This document shows, piece by piece, positions 42,201 through 54,230 of a DNA stretch of 64,000 nucleotides. This DNA is from Centrapalus pauciflorus (Eukaryota; Streptophyta; Magnoliopsida; Asterales; Asteraceae), in the NCBI GenBank assembly GCA_020465985.1, contig JAANYP010001154.1, forward strand, positions 191,450 through 255,449. Reading direction: 5' to 3'. The notes below the pieces were generated by a model. The model was not told where the DNA came from. It did no database searches and saw nothing but the letters and a program-made list of their open reading frames with translations. The first letter of the stretch is position 1. Every line of letters starts with the position of its first letter. Both the position numbers and the translations under genes were made by a program.

Positions 42201-43890
42201 ATTCAAATGCTTTGGCATTGCTAAACCTTTCATGACAGTAAGACATTGAAGTAATTCATGATTGTTAATGGAAGATTAGATTTAAGGAAGGTTTAGGTAG
42301 CCATTTTAAAAAAAGGAAAAGTTTAGGTATATGTATGGTCAAGTCAGTTATAGTTTATAGAATGGTTCCCTCTGACAGTTAGTTAATTATCTAAAATGCA
42401 CACTGTGATGTTGTCAAATTGATTTCTTCTTGTAGTTTCTTTTCTACCAGTGTTTGGATTTTAAGAGTGCTTTTCTTGAGGACTATCTATAAGCATTTTA
42501 AGGGTGCTTTTCTGCTTCTAACCATTCTCTCTCTAGAGCAATAGAATGATAAATATATTCTTTGATATTGAGGTTGGAACTCTTCATTGCAGACAATTAG
42601 TTACTTTGATATTGAGCTTGGAAGAGAGTTGTCAAACAGAATTATGCATATTTAGTTACTTTGATATTGAGGTTGGAACTTTTCATTGCAGACAATTTTT
42701 TTATTAGTTGCTGATTTTAAGGCTATTTTGGGGCAATTATGTGGGCAAGTTGGGTGTATTTTTTTGTTCAGCCACAACTCTCAAAGCAACTGGTGGTTGA
42801 TTCTTCTACAATCTTCCATCATCACCATCACCATCACAATTATTATCTTGAAATTAGGCTTCATTTACATGGGTTCAAGGTATTTAAAATGTTTTTAACA
42901 AAAGAAACTAGGAGTTTATTCTTCTAATGGCATTGCAACCGGTGGTTGCTGCATTTTTTTGCAATCACTGTCCATCTCCTCATGAATTGACATCAAGGTA
43001 CATTTCATTTTGAATCGTGTTTTTTTGTTGGAGGTTTTGTGTTTTAGTTTTTATGGATGCTATTTATCATCTTTACATTGAAATTTTAGTTATAATTTAT
43101 GGTTTTATATCTTTTTATGTTTTTCAGTACTAATTTATGAAACTTTAGACTACTTGCTATCTACTCTCGTCTCTTGAACCTGCTCAAACTCTTGGGATCT
43201 GCTACTTGACTCGCTTTAACAAGTTATATTCTTATTCTTTCATTTTTAGAATTATCACTTCTGAATGTGTTTTTTGCCCAAATATATTTGCATCTTTTTT
43301 ACATTTTGGCACATGCCACCAAAAGTAGTGCTTTAGTTTGCCCTCAAAGTTAATTATGTATTTTACTATATGGATGATGCTATTTCTTACATGTAGCTAA
43401 ATCTTTTTGTACTAACTTAATTCATTAGAGATTGATGTTTTCAAGTATCCAAAAGCGTAAAACTAAGTAGTGCAAGATGAGTATATCTTGATCAGTATGT
43501 TTGTCTATCTAAATCATTTATTATAAGTAAATTGTTGTGATATTACTATTAAAATATTTTGTCTAGGTTAGTTGGTTGGCAGACATTTGCTTTTACTTAA
43601 ATGCTTTTCAAAAAAATATAAATATATATATTTTTCGTGTGACTTCAAATCAAAATCGGATGATTATTTAATAGATAGTTCTGATAATATATTTTTTCTA
43701 CATTGATGAGCTCCTTACAAGTTTTTCTGGTTTGGTTTATTTTTGATAAAATAATTGCGCCTAATGGCTCCGTACATTCAGTCCTTGTTATTCAAAGTGT
43801 TCCAATTAGTTTGTTGAAATGTGTACTAACCCAATAGGACATCACTATTAGGTGGATAGTGGTCGTTGATATGTGATTTTGATGTTTAAT
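39280..43890 (+). other. Helitron interior without recognisable gene
   Basis: Several short frames and donor/acceptor-like sites occur (for example a frame at 39308-39649 and ATG-led pieces near 40667, 41219 and 42140), but I recognise no protein family in them. A GC-rich palindromic cluster lies at 40890-41025. Confidence 0.3.
40890..41025. repeat. Cluster of CGCTATAGCG / ACCGCTATTT repeats
   Basis: Within 135 bases the unit AGCGG or its complement CCGCT occurs more than ten times. It includes CGCTATAGCG palindromes on the left and direct ACCGCTATTTGCCGCT and ACCGCTATTT units on the right. The two halves are in opposite orientation and can fold back. Confidence 0.75.
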
Positions 43891-43899
43891 TCCAGCATA

Positions 43900-44591
43900 A
43901 TGAAGGTTGTTGCTGCGTATTTGTTGGCTTTATTGGGGGTAACAACTCTCCCTCTGCTGAAGATTTGAAGAACATGTTTGGGTCAGCAGGTATTGTTAAT
44001 ACTTTATTATTTATGTCATCTGTCAACATATGTTAGTTAGATAAATAGCATGCTACCAGAAAGTATTTTTTAAATATGGTTTATTGATTGTCATTTTAGA
44101 ATGAATGAATGTAGGAGTGACATCGAATCCTGATGCGAGATTGTATAGAATCAATAAAACTTATATTATTGCACATTTTGAGGTTATTTTTTTTAGAATC
44201 TGGTTTGATTGTTTTGTTGGTTTGACTTGCTGTAATTTGTAATTGCATATGAAGTTTTGTTTTCTTTTAACACTACAATTTTTTTTGGCATTAGAGCTGA
44301 TGACACTATTCTTTCCAGTTGATCAATTATGTTTTATTGATGCAAAATGTGAAATAACATTTGTGTTGTAATATGTGCTTTGCAGTTGGAGCTGATGCAG
44401 ATAAAGATAGATATGAATTGTTATTGAAGGAAGGCAAGGGTAAAGACATCACAGAACTGATTGCTGCTGGAAGGGAGAAGCTTGCTTCAGTTCCTTCTGG
44501 TGGTGGTGGTGTTGCAGTTGCTGCTGGTGGTGGTGGAGGTGCTGCACCTGCTGCTTCTGCCGCTGATCCAAAGAAAGAGGGAGAAAGTTGA
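43900..44591 (+). pseudogene. 60S acidic ribosomal protein P2 copy, frameshifted and truncated
   Basis: Exon 1 (43900-43989) reads MKVVAAYLLALLG and, after a one-base loss in the G run at 43935-43939, continues in another frame as NNSPSAEDLKNMFGSAG. A GT-AG intron (43990-44385) follows. Exon 2 (44386-44591) continues in phase as VGADADKDRYELLLKEG, then KDITELIAAGREKLASVPSG and a Gly/Ala hinge, and stops at DPKKEGES. Working P2 proteins end in an acidic tail with SDDDMGFSLFD, which binds translation factors at the ribosome stalk; this copy lacks it. An AG acceptor just before the ATG shows the 5' leader was also spliced in the parent. Keeping introns points to DNA-level capture and not retroposition. 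Confidence 0.88.
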
Positions 44592-45862
44592 ATAGAGAGT
44601 AGTCTGATGATGTAAGATTTTTTATATTTTGATTTTTTTTATTAAATTGGTTTCTTGGAGTACATACATACGTTTGTTGTAATTTCTATCTCTGGCTTGA
44701 GTTTCTTATTATGTGTTTTCTACTCTTTTGTGTGATTGTCACCTTAATGGCCTCATGGCGCCGGAACAACATATTGACGGATTGATATTAAACGTGGTAA
44801 CTAGAAATAACTCAGGGTTTATATGGTTTACGGAGGACAGAACGATAAAAAGAATCCTCTGGTAAATAGAATGATATAAGAATACCATGCAGTATTTCAT
44901 TTGCATTTGTTTTGGTATATGGTACTTAGTTTAAGGCCGGCAATTTTGTTTTGTTTTCGTTGGTGGTCGATTTATTTATTTATTATGTTGGATTTGGGTT
45001 CATGTAAATTTCTTTTTATGTTGATACATTTTGTCTTTGGTTTATAAATTTGGCAATGTGTACTCAAATTCTGTTTTTTGATATTGTGTTTGAAATCACG
45101 ATTGGTTTTTTGGTCAATTTGAAACATTGATAAACATCAAGCAACTCATTTACAATACTTGAATAAGTAATAAAGTTTTGATCTCTTCATCTCCGCTTGA
45201 AAATTTTGATTTGAGTATATTTAAAAATCAAATACTATCAAGGTTCAAATAAACAAAAAACACGTTAATAATATTGATCGTTTCATGGCAAGAGAGTTTA
45301 ACTGACTTGGATGATAGTAATAATAATAGACATTAAATATAAACAATATATATGCTTTTAATAATATCAGTCAATATTTACTCAAATTATATGTTGTTAC
45401 CGACCAAACGTCAAACCAAGAAAACAAAGCATGCATCCAACCCAAATCTAGCATAGCATCTGCCAAACAAAAACAAAGATCAACAGAGCATTAGCTACAA
45501 CAAAAAAACAAACCAAAAACATCCATAACCAATAACCAACTAAATAAAATGCATGCGTATTAGTGTGTGCTATAAAAATTATAAATATGTCACAATACTT
45601 TATGTATGCTAACTATCGGTCTTTTATTATTTGTAGGATATGCTTACAAATGGTCCTTTCAAGTAAAACATTATCATATTTGGAATTCATGGATGCATAA
45701 AATGACATGTGTTTGTAATTTTAGTTATCACAAATATGTTTTCGACTGATATTGAAATTTAAGTATTTATTATTTATGTCATTCAAAAAATAGCATGTTA
45801 TTAAACCAACAAGTAATCGAAAAAATTAATTGCCCTCGCCGCTGCTTTGCGCGGGTACCATA
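44592..45862. other. Right part of the Helitron, no gene seen
   Basis: AT-rich sequence, possibly including the 3' flank of the captured P2 gene. No frame or RNA gene is recognisable. Confidence 0.4.
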
Positions 45863-45865
45863 CTA

Positions 45866-45866
<1 letters not shown>

Positions 45867-45946
<80 letters not shown>
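45867..45946. repeat. (TA)n array, right half of a Helitron-split microsatellite
   Basis: About 78 bases of TA between the Helitron 3' end and the remaining solo LTR. Confidence 0.9.
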
Positions 45947-45949
<3 letters not shown>

Positions 45950-46619
45950 GTCATTCCTGTTAGCCTCCACGGACGTGGCTTGGCTCCAGGGGGAGGGATT
46001 CCCCAATTGAGATGAGAATCTCTTTCTGTATTGGATCTCTAGGGTCTCTGATTGGAGGCCTGTTGGCATGTGTTATGCCATGTAGTGTAGGGCTGGGTCG
46101 GGTTTGTCTGTGAATATTGGGATCTGGGTCGGGTTTTGTATGTTGGGTTAAACATTAATCACAGTTGTTTATGCTTGTAAAAATGTTTTAATTAATCAGT
46201 GTTTGTGTAAACCCTTGACATGTGTGATGGATTTTATATGCGTTTATGCCACCTGTGTATTGTAAATGACGTGGCTTTTAGCTGGGTTTAGAGGGTGTTA
46301 CAATATGTCAAGTTTATATATTGCGTTTAGTGTAGGTAAATTTAAAATATGCATTTTATATACATAAAATATTTTTTGTTTAACAATTAAATTATATATT
46401 CATTAAAACGTTATATATATTTGCTAAAATAAAACAAAATGTATTGACTTAACTAAATTAATAAATTAAAGATAAGTTTTTATACGATGGAAATCTAATA
46501 TTGAAATAAATAAATAAATTAAATATATAAATAAATATAATTTTTTGAAAATAAAAAGTAATATAAAATAATATAAAAGTGTGTATACACACATTTAAAT
46601 ATATATTTGAATTTAATTA

Positions 46620-46766
46620 CAATAATAATAACAATAATAATAATAACAATAACAATAGTAATAATAACACTTATTAATATGCAAATCTATATAAATAAAA
46701 GTTATTTTAATTAAATCCTTTAAATAAATAAATAAATAAGATTATATCAAATAAATTATTACATTA

Positions 46767-46845
<79 letters not shown>
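46620..46845. repeat. (TAA)n microsatellites in the E6 right arm
   Basis: Two runs of TAA/ATA units, one imperfect (46620-46720) and one nearly pure of about 80 bases (46765-46845). Confidence 0.9.
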
Positions 46846-46846
<1 letters not shown>

Positions 46847-47144
46847 TAGACAACATATTTAAAAAGTATTAGTTTAGTTAATTATAATAATAATAAAATT
46901 ATTAAAAATCAAATAAATAATAATACAATAAAAGGCAATTAAACATATAAAAAAGAAATTAATTGGTGAGGGACCAAAATTGAAACAAACTTAAAAGGGT
47001 AAAATTGTAATTTTTTAAAAGATGACTGGTCAAAAGACCAAATACAAAACAAAATGACAATCATGTGCATTGTAATTATAATTTCGACGTGAAAAGGATC
47101 ATAACCATAATTTATATATAACCACATGGACTAAAATTGTAATT

Positions 47145-47149
<5 letters not shown>

Positions 47150-47214
<65 letters not shown>
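47150..47214. repeat. (TA)n array between E6 and E7
   Basis: About 62 bases of pure TA, closed by CCCTATA on the left and TATAGGG on the right. Confidence 0.95.
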
Positions 47215-47219
<5 letters not shown>

Positions 47220-48130
47220 TGGGATCACTCCAGAATTTTAATTTAGTGCAACCTATAGAACCAATCTACACCATAGGATTATAATATAACACTAGGGATA
47301 ATATGGTAATATGCAATTAACATTAAATTAAAGGAGTCCACCAAGTTTGACTACTAATTTTGATCATTATTTCAACTCTTTTAATATTAAATGAACATGC
47401 AGTGTTGCATAATATATAGTGTTACTTCAACGTTGAATATGTGATACAAACTGTAATTCGACATTGAATGATCTTTGATATAATATATTGAATGATCGTC
47501 AAGGTAAAAACTTCTTTTACAAAAAAAAAATACGTAAAATTTTTTGGAAAAAAATATATAATTACCGGTCTCGTTAAATTAAGGGTAGTCCACCAAGTTT
47601 GACTACTAATTTTTTACCATTATTTTGACTATTTTAATATTGAAAGTACATGCAGTGTTGCATATATGATATATAATATTAGTTCGACGTTGAATATACG
47701 ATATAAACTGTTACTTCGACGTTGAATGATCTCGCGATGCTATATTGCATGGTGGTCTACGTAAATTTTTTTTACGAAAAATAAACACGTAAAATTTTTT
47801 CGAAAAAAATATATCAAGACCGGTCTCGTTTTAAAGAGTATAAAGTTCTCGTTTATCATATACTTTTTTTGATTTAAAAATTAATCATATTAACGTTATT
47901 TTAATTTAAAGAAATATGATATATTTTTTTACTAATGTCAATATTTTTGCTATTGTCAATCTTTTCCTTTTTTACCCAAGAATTAAAATATCACTAATAC
48001 CAATCTTTTTTTCACTAATTCCATACTTAACTCTTTTAATCAAGACCATAATATTAATCTAATCTACGGACGATGTTGGTTCTACAGTTTTACACTAATT
48101 TTAGTTCTGCAATGATCCCAACTCTATATA
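47212..48130. mobile_element. TA-flanked inverted-repeat element E7
   Basis: The left end TATAGGGTTGGGATCACTCC matches the reverse complement of the right end, TATAGAGTTGGGATCATTGC. Both then continue with AGAATTTTAATTTAGTG against AGAACTAAAATTAGTG and with TAGAACCAA. It contains two imperfect copies of a CCACCAAGTTTGACTACTAA segment (about 47340 and 47590). Non-coding, 919 bp. Confidence 0.75.
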
Positions 48131-48873
48131 TATATTATAGCAACTTTAATTTTTTGTTCTAAATTTTTTTTTGCAACTTTAATTTTTTTAACTCTCTCGT
48201 CGTATTAAACTTCTATTTCTAAAATGGTTTTAAAAAATGACGTCATTAATTTATCCCGGACCAATGAATTTGGAACTACTGTTTTTATGTCAGGAGTATT
48301 TGTGCAATGAAATTTTTTTACTAGATAGATGACAAAAGAGATATGACCCATCATGTTCGTAGGGGTGATCATACCATTTTGGGGGCATTTAAAGGAAAAT
48401 CTCACCCCAGAAAGTGTAAAGCAACACATTGAAATGGTCGGTTTTGCTGAATGTTTTTGGTTGTGGTTACCAAAAGGTTGATCATGCTTTAAACACCGCT
48501 CTTCTTAAGCGTTAACGAATTGAGATCCACATGTTTCTGTTTGATTATGAAAGTTCCATGATCCATTCAATAACGAAAGTAGAGATATATATACAATAGG
48601 ATGGGCCAATGAGCCAATGGACCAAAGACACAAAATAGGCTAAACATTATATATCTAAACCATCGGTTAATAGTTTCATCTACCAGTGATGAAGCTACGT
48701 AACTTAACTTTACAGGATGTACAAGTTATCTCGGTTTTATAGGTCTTGTTCCAATGGTATTGATAATGTTAAAGTTCAAACTCTTGTAGAAAATTGTGAA
48801 GATTATCTAGGTTTTTTCTTCCGAACTCGATATAATAAAAAGGGGTCTATTAAATTGTCTGTTTTAATGAAAG
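48131..48873. other. Intergenic sequence left of copia element 3
   Basis: No gene or clear repeat is recognised. Confidence 0.4.
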
Positions 48874-48984
48874 TGTTAAATATTGATTTGTAATAGTGTA
48901 GGGTTTCCTATGTAAATATGTACTCTATTTATTCTGTGAGATTAATGCAATACACCCTCAAGGGGTTTTCCACATATTATCACA
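48874..48984 (+). repeat. 5' LTR of copia element 3
   Basis: 111 bp, ending at the primer site. It includes GTAGGGTTTCCTATGTAAAT shared exactly with the other LTR. Confidence 0.95.
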
Positions 48985-48996
48985 TGGTATAGAGCC
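48985..48996 (+). promoter_or_regulatory. Primer binding site variant of copia element 3
   Basis: TGGTATAGAGCC directly follows the 5' LTR. It is the same one-base-short variant of the initiator tRNA-Met site as in copia element 2. Confidence 0.75.
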
Positions 48997-49603
48997 TAAA
49001 ACCCTAACCCTAATTTTTTCCGGCCGCCGCCGACTGTCGCCGGTACAACCGACGACCCCCTCAACGGCCCTGCGCTTTCTCCACGGAACTGCTGCTGTTT
49101 TCTTCTTCGGCCACCGTGCGCCTCCGCTGCTCACCCTCTGCGCCGCCCCGCTGTGCCGCCCTACTGCACCGCCCCACTGTGCCACCGTGCTGCTGTCGCC
49201 CTCCTCTGCGCTGCCGTTCACACCTTGCTGCTGCCGCCGGAGCCACTGCTGAGTCTCCTCCCCTGCTCACGGCCGCCGCTCCTCCAACCCTAGGACAGCC
49301 GCTGCTTCTCTGTTGCTACCATATTCTCCGGCGCCGTCTGCCTCCTCAGCCGGTCGATCTGCAACTCTCCGCTGCTGCCGCTCTCCATCGCTAACTGCTG
49401 CTTGCCTAAACCCTAGGCCACCGCCAATCGCAGCCCCCTTCAACTGCGATCTACCACTCAGCGCCACCTCTCACCGCCCCTGCGCCGCCTCTCACCGCCC
49501 CTGCGCCGCCTGCTCCTCTCGGCCCTACCCTTGGTGAGATCGTTCCGTTTATTTGTTTCTTCACTATTATATTTATCTTTCGCAAGTAACATTATTATTA
49601 GTC
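48997..49603 (+). other. GC-rich leader of copia element 3
   Basis: The 0.6 kb between primer site and gag is strongly rich in C and G, with CCGCC and CTGCGCCGCC units repeated. For example CTCACCGCCCCTGCGCCGC occurs twice in tandem at about 49468-49510. Open frames on both strands here look like composition effects. Confidence 0.6.
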
Positions 49604-52600
49604 ATGACTGGTAATATTCCACCAACAACCAACCCAACTGCTTCCCAACTTGTTTTTGCTATCGGTAATGTCTACCCTCAGTTCAGTTTCAAATTAACAA
49701 CTGATGGGTCTCGCTATAAATTGTGGCGTCGTATTTTTACTGATGTGTGTAAAGGGGCAAAGGTCATGGGTCACATTACTGGGAAATCTCAACCTCAAAG
49801 TGTTGATGATGAGGATTGGGAGGCCATTGATTCTCGTATTAAAACCTGGTTTTACTCCACTTGTGAACCAAATCTTCTTAATCTCATCACAAAAGATAAT
49901 CGCACTGCACACGATCTTTGGGAAGCCTTGGATGCTCATTTTTTAATTAATAATATATCTCGTAGTCTTCAACTGCAAACCCTCTTTCGAAACACCAAAA
50001 AGGGTGCCCTTTCTATTACTGATTACTGTCACACATTAAAAGATATTGCTGACTCCCTTGCTGATGTTGACACCAAAATAACTGATCAGGATCTTGTTTT
50101 GCAAATTCTACAGAATTTACCCTCATCCTATCAAAGCTTAATTGATGTCATCACACATACCAAACCTTTCCTTCCTTTCTTGAAGCCAAGAACATGTTAC
50201 TTTTGCATGAGTCACGTGAAGACCAACCCGAACCTACACTTGAATCCCGACCTTCCCTTACCACTGCCCTTTATTCCTCGTCTAACACTAATAATAATGG
50301 GAAAGGGAAAAATAAAAATAATCGGGAAAACAGAAACACGGAACGGGTTGCATCTAAGGGTAACACGGGAGGGGGGTCTTTCAACAGCACTACTTCTGTT
50401 ACATGTTATTCTCGTGATGCAGGTCAATCAAGTGCCCCACCGGCATTCAACAATCAACTCCTTCAGCTTCTTCAGAATGCCTTACATCAACAATCTCTGG
50501 CTTCTCAACTTGGAAGTAACTATCGTCAGCAGGTGTCTTCCACACCCAATCATATCGGGACTCACACTCCATCTGCACTCTACGCTGCGCCTCCTCTAGT
50601 CTCTCCTGCTCACGCTGCTCCGCCTCAGTTCACCGATCTAGCATCTCTCTTCAGCTCGATGTCTGTTCAACAACCTCCACAGAATCAGGATAACAACTAC
50701 TACATGGACACTGGCGCAAGCTCCCACATGTCATTCAACCAAGGTAACCTACTTTCTCTTAAACCTTGTGGTAAGTCAAAAGTAATCATGGTTGGAAATG
50801 GTGCTTTACTTCCGGTTTCTTGCACCGGTGATACATTTCTTCCCTTATCACAAACCACATTGGCACTAAAAAATGTACTTGTTTCTGATCATATGGTTAA
50901 GAATCTAATCTCTGTGCGCAAGTTCACTCTTAATAACTGGGTTTCTGTTGAATTTGATCCTTTTGGTTTCTCCATAAAGGATCTTAATACAGGACGTCTC
51001 CTTCACCGTTCTGACAGCACTGGTGATCTCTACCCTGTTCTTCAGCCCTCTCAGTCAACTGTGTCATCTGCCACCGCTATGGTCACCTTGTCTCCTCATG
51101 TGTGGCATCGCCGTCTTGGTCATCCGGGCAGTTCCACTTTTAATTTTTTACGTTCCCTTAAATTTATTTCTTGTTCGAATGCACTGTTACCTACGTGTCA
51201 CGCCTGTCACATAGGTAAACATTGTCGCTTGTCTTTTACAAAGTCTACTACTAAGACTTCACGGATTTTTGAACTGGTTCATTCTGATTTATGGACATCT
51301 CATGTACCTAGTTTGAGTGGTTTTAAATATTATATACTTTTTTTGGATGATTATTCTCATTTTTTATGGGTGTTCCCTCTACGTGTGAAATCTGACGTAT
51401 TTCAGGTGTTTACCACTTTTCATGCTTATGTTGTAAATCAGTTTAAAACAGATATTCAATCTTTTCAGTGTGACAATGGCCGTGAATTTAATAATACCAC
51501 CTTACTTGATTTTTTCAAAAACATGGAATTAAAATTCGCTTCTCATGTCCTTACACTTCACAACAAAATGGAAAAGCTGAACGCGCCATTCGCACAATCA
51601 ATAATGTGGTACGAACCCTTCTGTTTCAAGCCTCACTTCCACCAAAGTTCTGGGTTGAAGCTCTCAATATGTCAGTTCATCTTCTGAACATCCTTCCCAC
51701 TACCACTCTGGACTCCAAAACCCCCTGTGAGATATTATACGGTACTTTCCCGATATTCTCACACTTACGTGTTTTTGGTTGCCTCTGCTATCCCAATCTC
51801 TCTTCTACGGCCCCAAACAAGCTTTCACCTTGTTCTACTGCTTGTATATACCTCGGTCCTTCCTCGTGTCATCGGGGTCATCGATGCTATGATCTAATTA
51901 CTCACCGTATCCTTATCTCTCGTCATGTGGTTTTTGACGAAGAACACTTTCCGTATACATCGTTTAATGTCTCTCCATCTCCATCTGAGTATGATGTGTT
52001 CATTGATGATGTTCCCGCACCCACTCTGATGACTAATGCTCCTACTGCATCGTGATCCATCCCTCCCCCTGATTCTTCTACCACTTTGTCTACCCCCATT
52101 GATTCGCTCATTCCCAATGGCGATGCCCCTGCAGACACTGACATACCTTCCTCGTCTGTCATCCCTCAATCCCCACGCACCACTTCTGTGCAACCGGCTC
52201 CTATAGCTACCACCTCTTCACCTCCTCCGGTCCCTACCTCTACCCATCCCATGACGACTCGATCGCGAACTGGCAGTCTCAAACCTCGCCACATTTTAAA
52301 CCTTTCCGCGGTTGATTCGTGATCCAAATTGGAAGGCAGCTATGGACGACGAAATGTCTGCCCTACTTTCAAATCACACATGGGATCTGGTTCCTCCTCC
52401 GAAACAAGTCAACATTGTTGGCTGTCGGTGGCTCTACCGTCACAAGTTCGACAGTCAGGGTCGCCTTGACCGCTACAAAGGTCGTCTAGTTGCTCAAGGT
52501 TTCTCTCAAATGCCTGGTTTCGACTACGACGAAACTTTCAGTCCCGTTGTCAAACCCGTCACTGTCAGGATGGTTCTTAGCATCGTCGTATCTCTCAAAC

Positions 52601-53853
52601 GGCCGATTCATCAGCTTGATGTTAAAAATGCCTTTCTAAATGGCGAGTTATCTGAGGAAGTTTATATGAAACAACCACCTGGCTATGTTCATTCTTCCTT
52701 CCCCCACCATGTCTGTCGCCTACGAAAAGCTCTCTACGGTCTCAAACAAGCTCCACGTGCTTGGTTTCATCGCTTTGCTGTCTTCATTACTTCTCTTGGT
52801 TTTCATTCAAGCAAGTCTGACAGTTCTCTCTTCGTTTACCATCACGGCCGTGATCTCATTTACCTATTATTATATGTTGATGATATCATTCTGACGGCCT
52901 CTTCCCAATCTTTGGTCAACCATGTCATATCGCGTCTCTCTTCTGAGTTCAAAATGACTGACCTTGGCGCTCTCTCCTTTTTTCTAGGGGTCTCCGCTAA
53001 ACGCTCTTCTTCGGGACTTTTTCTGTCCCAATCAGTTTTTGCCCAAGAAATCATCTCTCGAGCTGGCATGGATACTTGTCATCATTGCTCATCTCCGGCT
53101 GAGACTAAGTCCAAACTACCCTCCTCTGGCAAACCGGTCGATGATCCGACTCTCTATCGGAGTCTAGCAGGTGCGTTGCAGTACCTCACCATCACTCGTC
53201 CGGAAATCTCATATGCTGTACAGCAAATATGTCTGTATATGCATGATCCTCGCCAACCACATCTGAATGCCCTTAAACGCATTCTTCGTTATGTGAAGGG
53301 TACTCTTTCTCATGGTCTTTTTCTCCGCCCATCCTCTGTAAATCGTTTGGTCTGTTATACTGATGCTGATTGGGCCGGGTGTCCTGAAACACGCCGGTCC
53401 ACTTCTGGGTTCTGCATTTTCCTAGGTGACAATCTTGTTTCTTGGTCTTCTAAACGCCAACATGTTGTGTCCCGTTCTAGTGCGGAAGCTGAATATCGTG
53501 GTATTGCCAATGTTGTTGCTGAATCTGCCTGGCTTCGTAACCTTTTGATTGAGTTACATCTACCTCTTTCACGTGCCACAGTTGTTTTTTGTGATAATGT
53601 AAGTGCCATGTATTTAGCTAATAACCCAGTACAGCATCAACGTACCAAACATGTGGAAATTGACTTACACTTTGTAAGAGAACGTGTTGCTTTGGGGCAA
53701 GTGTGTGTGTCGCATGTGCCCTCGTCTCATCAGTTAGCAGATATATTTACTAAAGGTCTTCCTACACAGTTGTTCTTAAATTTTAAGTCCAGTCTTAGCA
53801 TTCGTCCTCCTCCAGCTGCGACTGAGGGGGGTGTGTTAGATAATGATTTATAA
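49604..53853 (+). pseudogene. Copia element 3 gag-pol with at least three frameshifts and a stop
   Basis: Gag starts at MTGNIPPTTNPTASQ. Near 50170 a lost C shifts the frame before FLEAKNMLLLHESRE. The zinc knuckle expected after the gag core is not seen. Protease has YMDTGASSHMS. Integrase has WHRRLGH...CHACHIGKHC and the DDE residues including QCDNGREF. Near 51537 a second one-base loss shifts the frame before FSCPYTSQQNGKAERAIR. A TGA lies at 52053-52055. A third shift near 52312 precedes DPNWKAAMDDEMSALL. Reverse transcriptase keeps NAFLNGELSEEVYMKQPPGY and LLYVDDIIL. RNase H keeps YTDADWAGCPETRRSTSG and ends at DIFTKGLP. It cannot make a working polyprotein. Confidence 0.9.
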
Positions 53854-53944
53854 TAGTGTAGGGTTTCCTATGTAAATATGTATTCTATTTATTCTGTGAG
53901 ATTAATGCAATACACCCTCAAGGGGTTTTCCACATATTATCACA
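53834..53944 (+). repeat. 3' LTR of copia element 3
   Basis: 111 bp partner of the 5' LTR, preceded by the polypurine tract and followed by GAAAG. Confidence 0.95.
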
Positions 53945-54134
53945 GAAAGGAATTAAAATAGCTTATAGAGCCGACTGTGTACAAATAGGAGGGATGTTAA
54001 TGATCATTCGATCTGAAGATCATCCACCCGAATTGGTGGATATGGATGAAGTTAAATGGATGAATATCAGATATGGAGTGGATATGAATGATTATTGGAT
54101 ACGATATAGATGGTGATTTTGTTATTTTGTTATT

Positions 54135-54230
<96 letters not shown>

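Larger units (their letters stand above)
39201..45866 (+). mobile_element. Helitron-like element of 6.7 kb carrying gene fragments
   Basis: The left end TATATACTACTAATAAAG resembles the plant Helitron start TCTATACTACTAATAAAG, with the first bases blended into the TA array. The right end GCTTTGCGCGGGTACCATAC then CTAG has the GC hairpin and CTRR terminus, and is followed by T. It has no Rep-helicase frame, so it would be non-autonomous. It contains a broken intron-bearing ribosomal P2 gene copy (43900-44591) and other exon-like pieces with good splice signals, such as MSEAKLPAAEQK before a GTATAT donor at about 42140-42180. Gene fragments of this kind are what captured host DNA in Helitrons looks like. 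Confidence 0.72.
38001..46302. mobile_element. Gypsy solo LTR, TSD ATATG, interrupted by a Helitron
   Basis: The left part begins TGTAACACCCCGAC and the right part ends GAGGGTGTTACA, the usual ends of chromovirus-type gypsy LTRs. ATATG flanks both sides (37996-38000 and 46303-46307). There is no internal gag-pol, so this is a solo LTR of about 1.6 kb left by LTR-LTR recombination. A 6.7-kb Helitron entered a TA array within it. It resembles the leader of the gypsy element at 57632 in layout and some phrases (GGTCCAATT, GGGATTAAATGGG). Confidence 0.85.
37266..47153. mobile_element. TA-flanked inverted-repeat element E6 with long arms, split by a solo LTR and Helitron
   Basis: The left end TATATGGGTAAATTACAAAT and the reverse complement of the right end, TATAGGGTAAATTACAATTT, begin arms that stay alignable for about 200 bases (for example GACAATTTTACCCTTT against TACAATTTTACCCTTT and CAATTTTGGTCCCT on both). 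The arms run 37266-38000 and 46303-47153 and are AT-rich, the right one with long (TAA)n runs at 46620-46845. Everything between 38001 and 46302 is a later insertion. There is no transposase. Confidence 0.7.
48874..53944 (+). mobile_element. Copia element 3, complete, with 111-bp LTRs and TSD GAAAG
   Basis: LTRs at 48874-48984 and 53834-53944 are 111 bp each, start TGTTA and end ATCACA, and differ at about four sites. GAAAG is duplicated at 48869-48873 and 53945-53949. The primer site TGGTATAGAGCC follows the left LTR and the tract GAGGGGGGTG precedes the right one. The gene order is gag, protease, integrase, reverse transcriptase, RNase H. The coding frame is broken several times. Confidence 0.95.

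Noticed and set aside
43900..44591. A functional ribosomal P2 gene
   Set aside because: A one-base loss in exon 1 and the absence of the conserved acidic C-terminal tail rule out a normal product.
49021..49540. Several GC-rich open frames on both strands in the leader of copia element 3
   Set aside because: All frames stay open because the region is poor in A and T. The translations are Ala/Pro/Arg/Ser-rich and match nothing, and the region lies between a primer site and gag.
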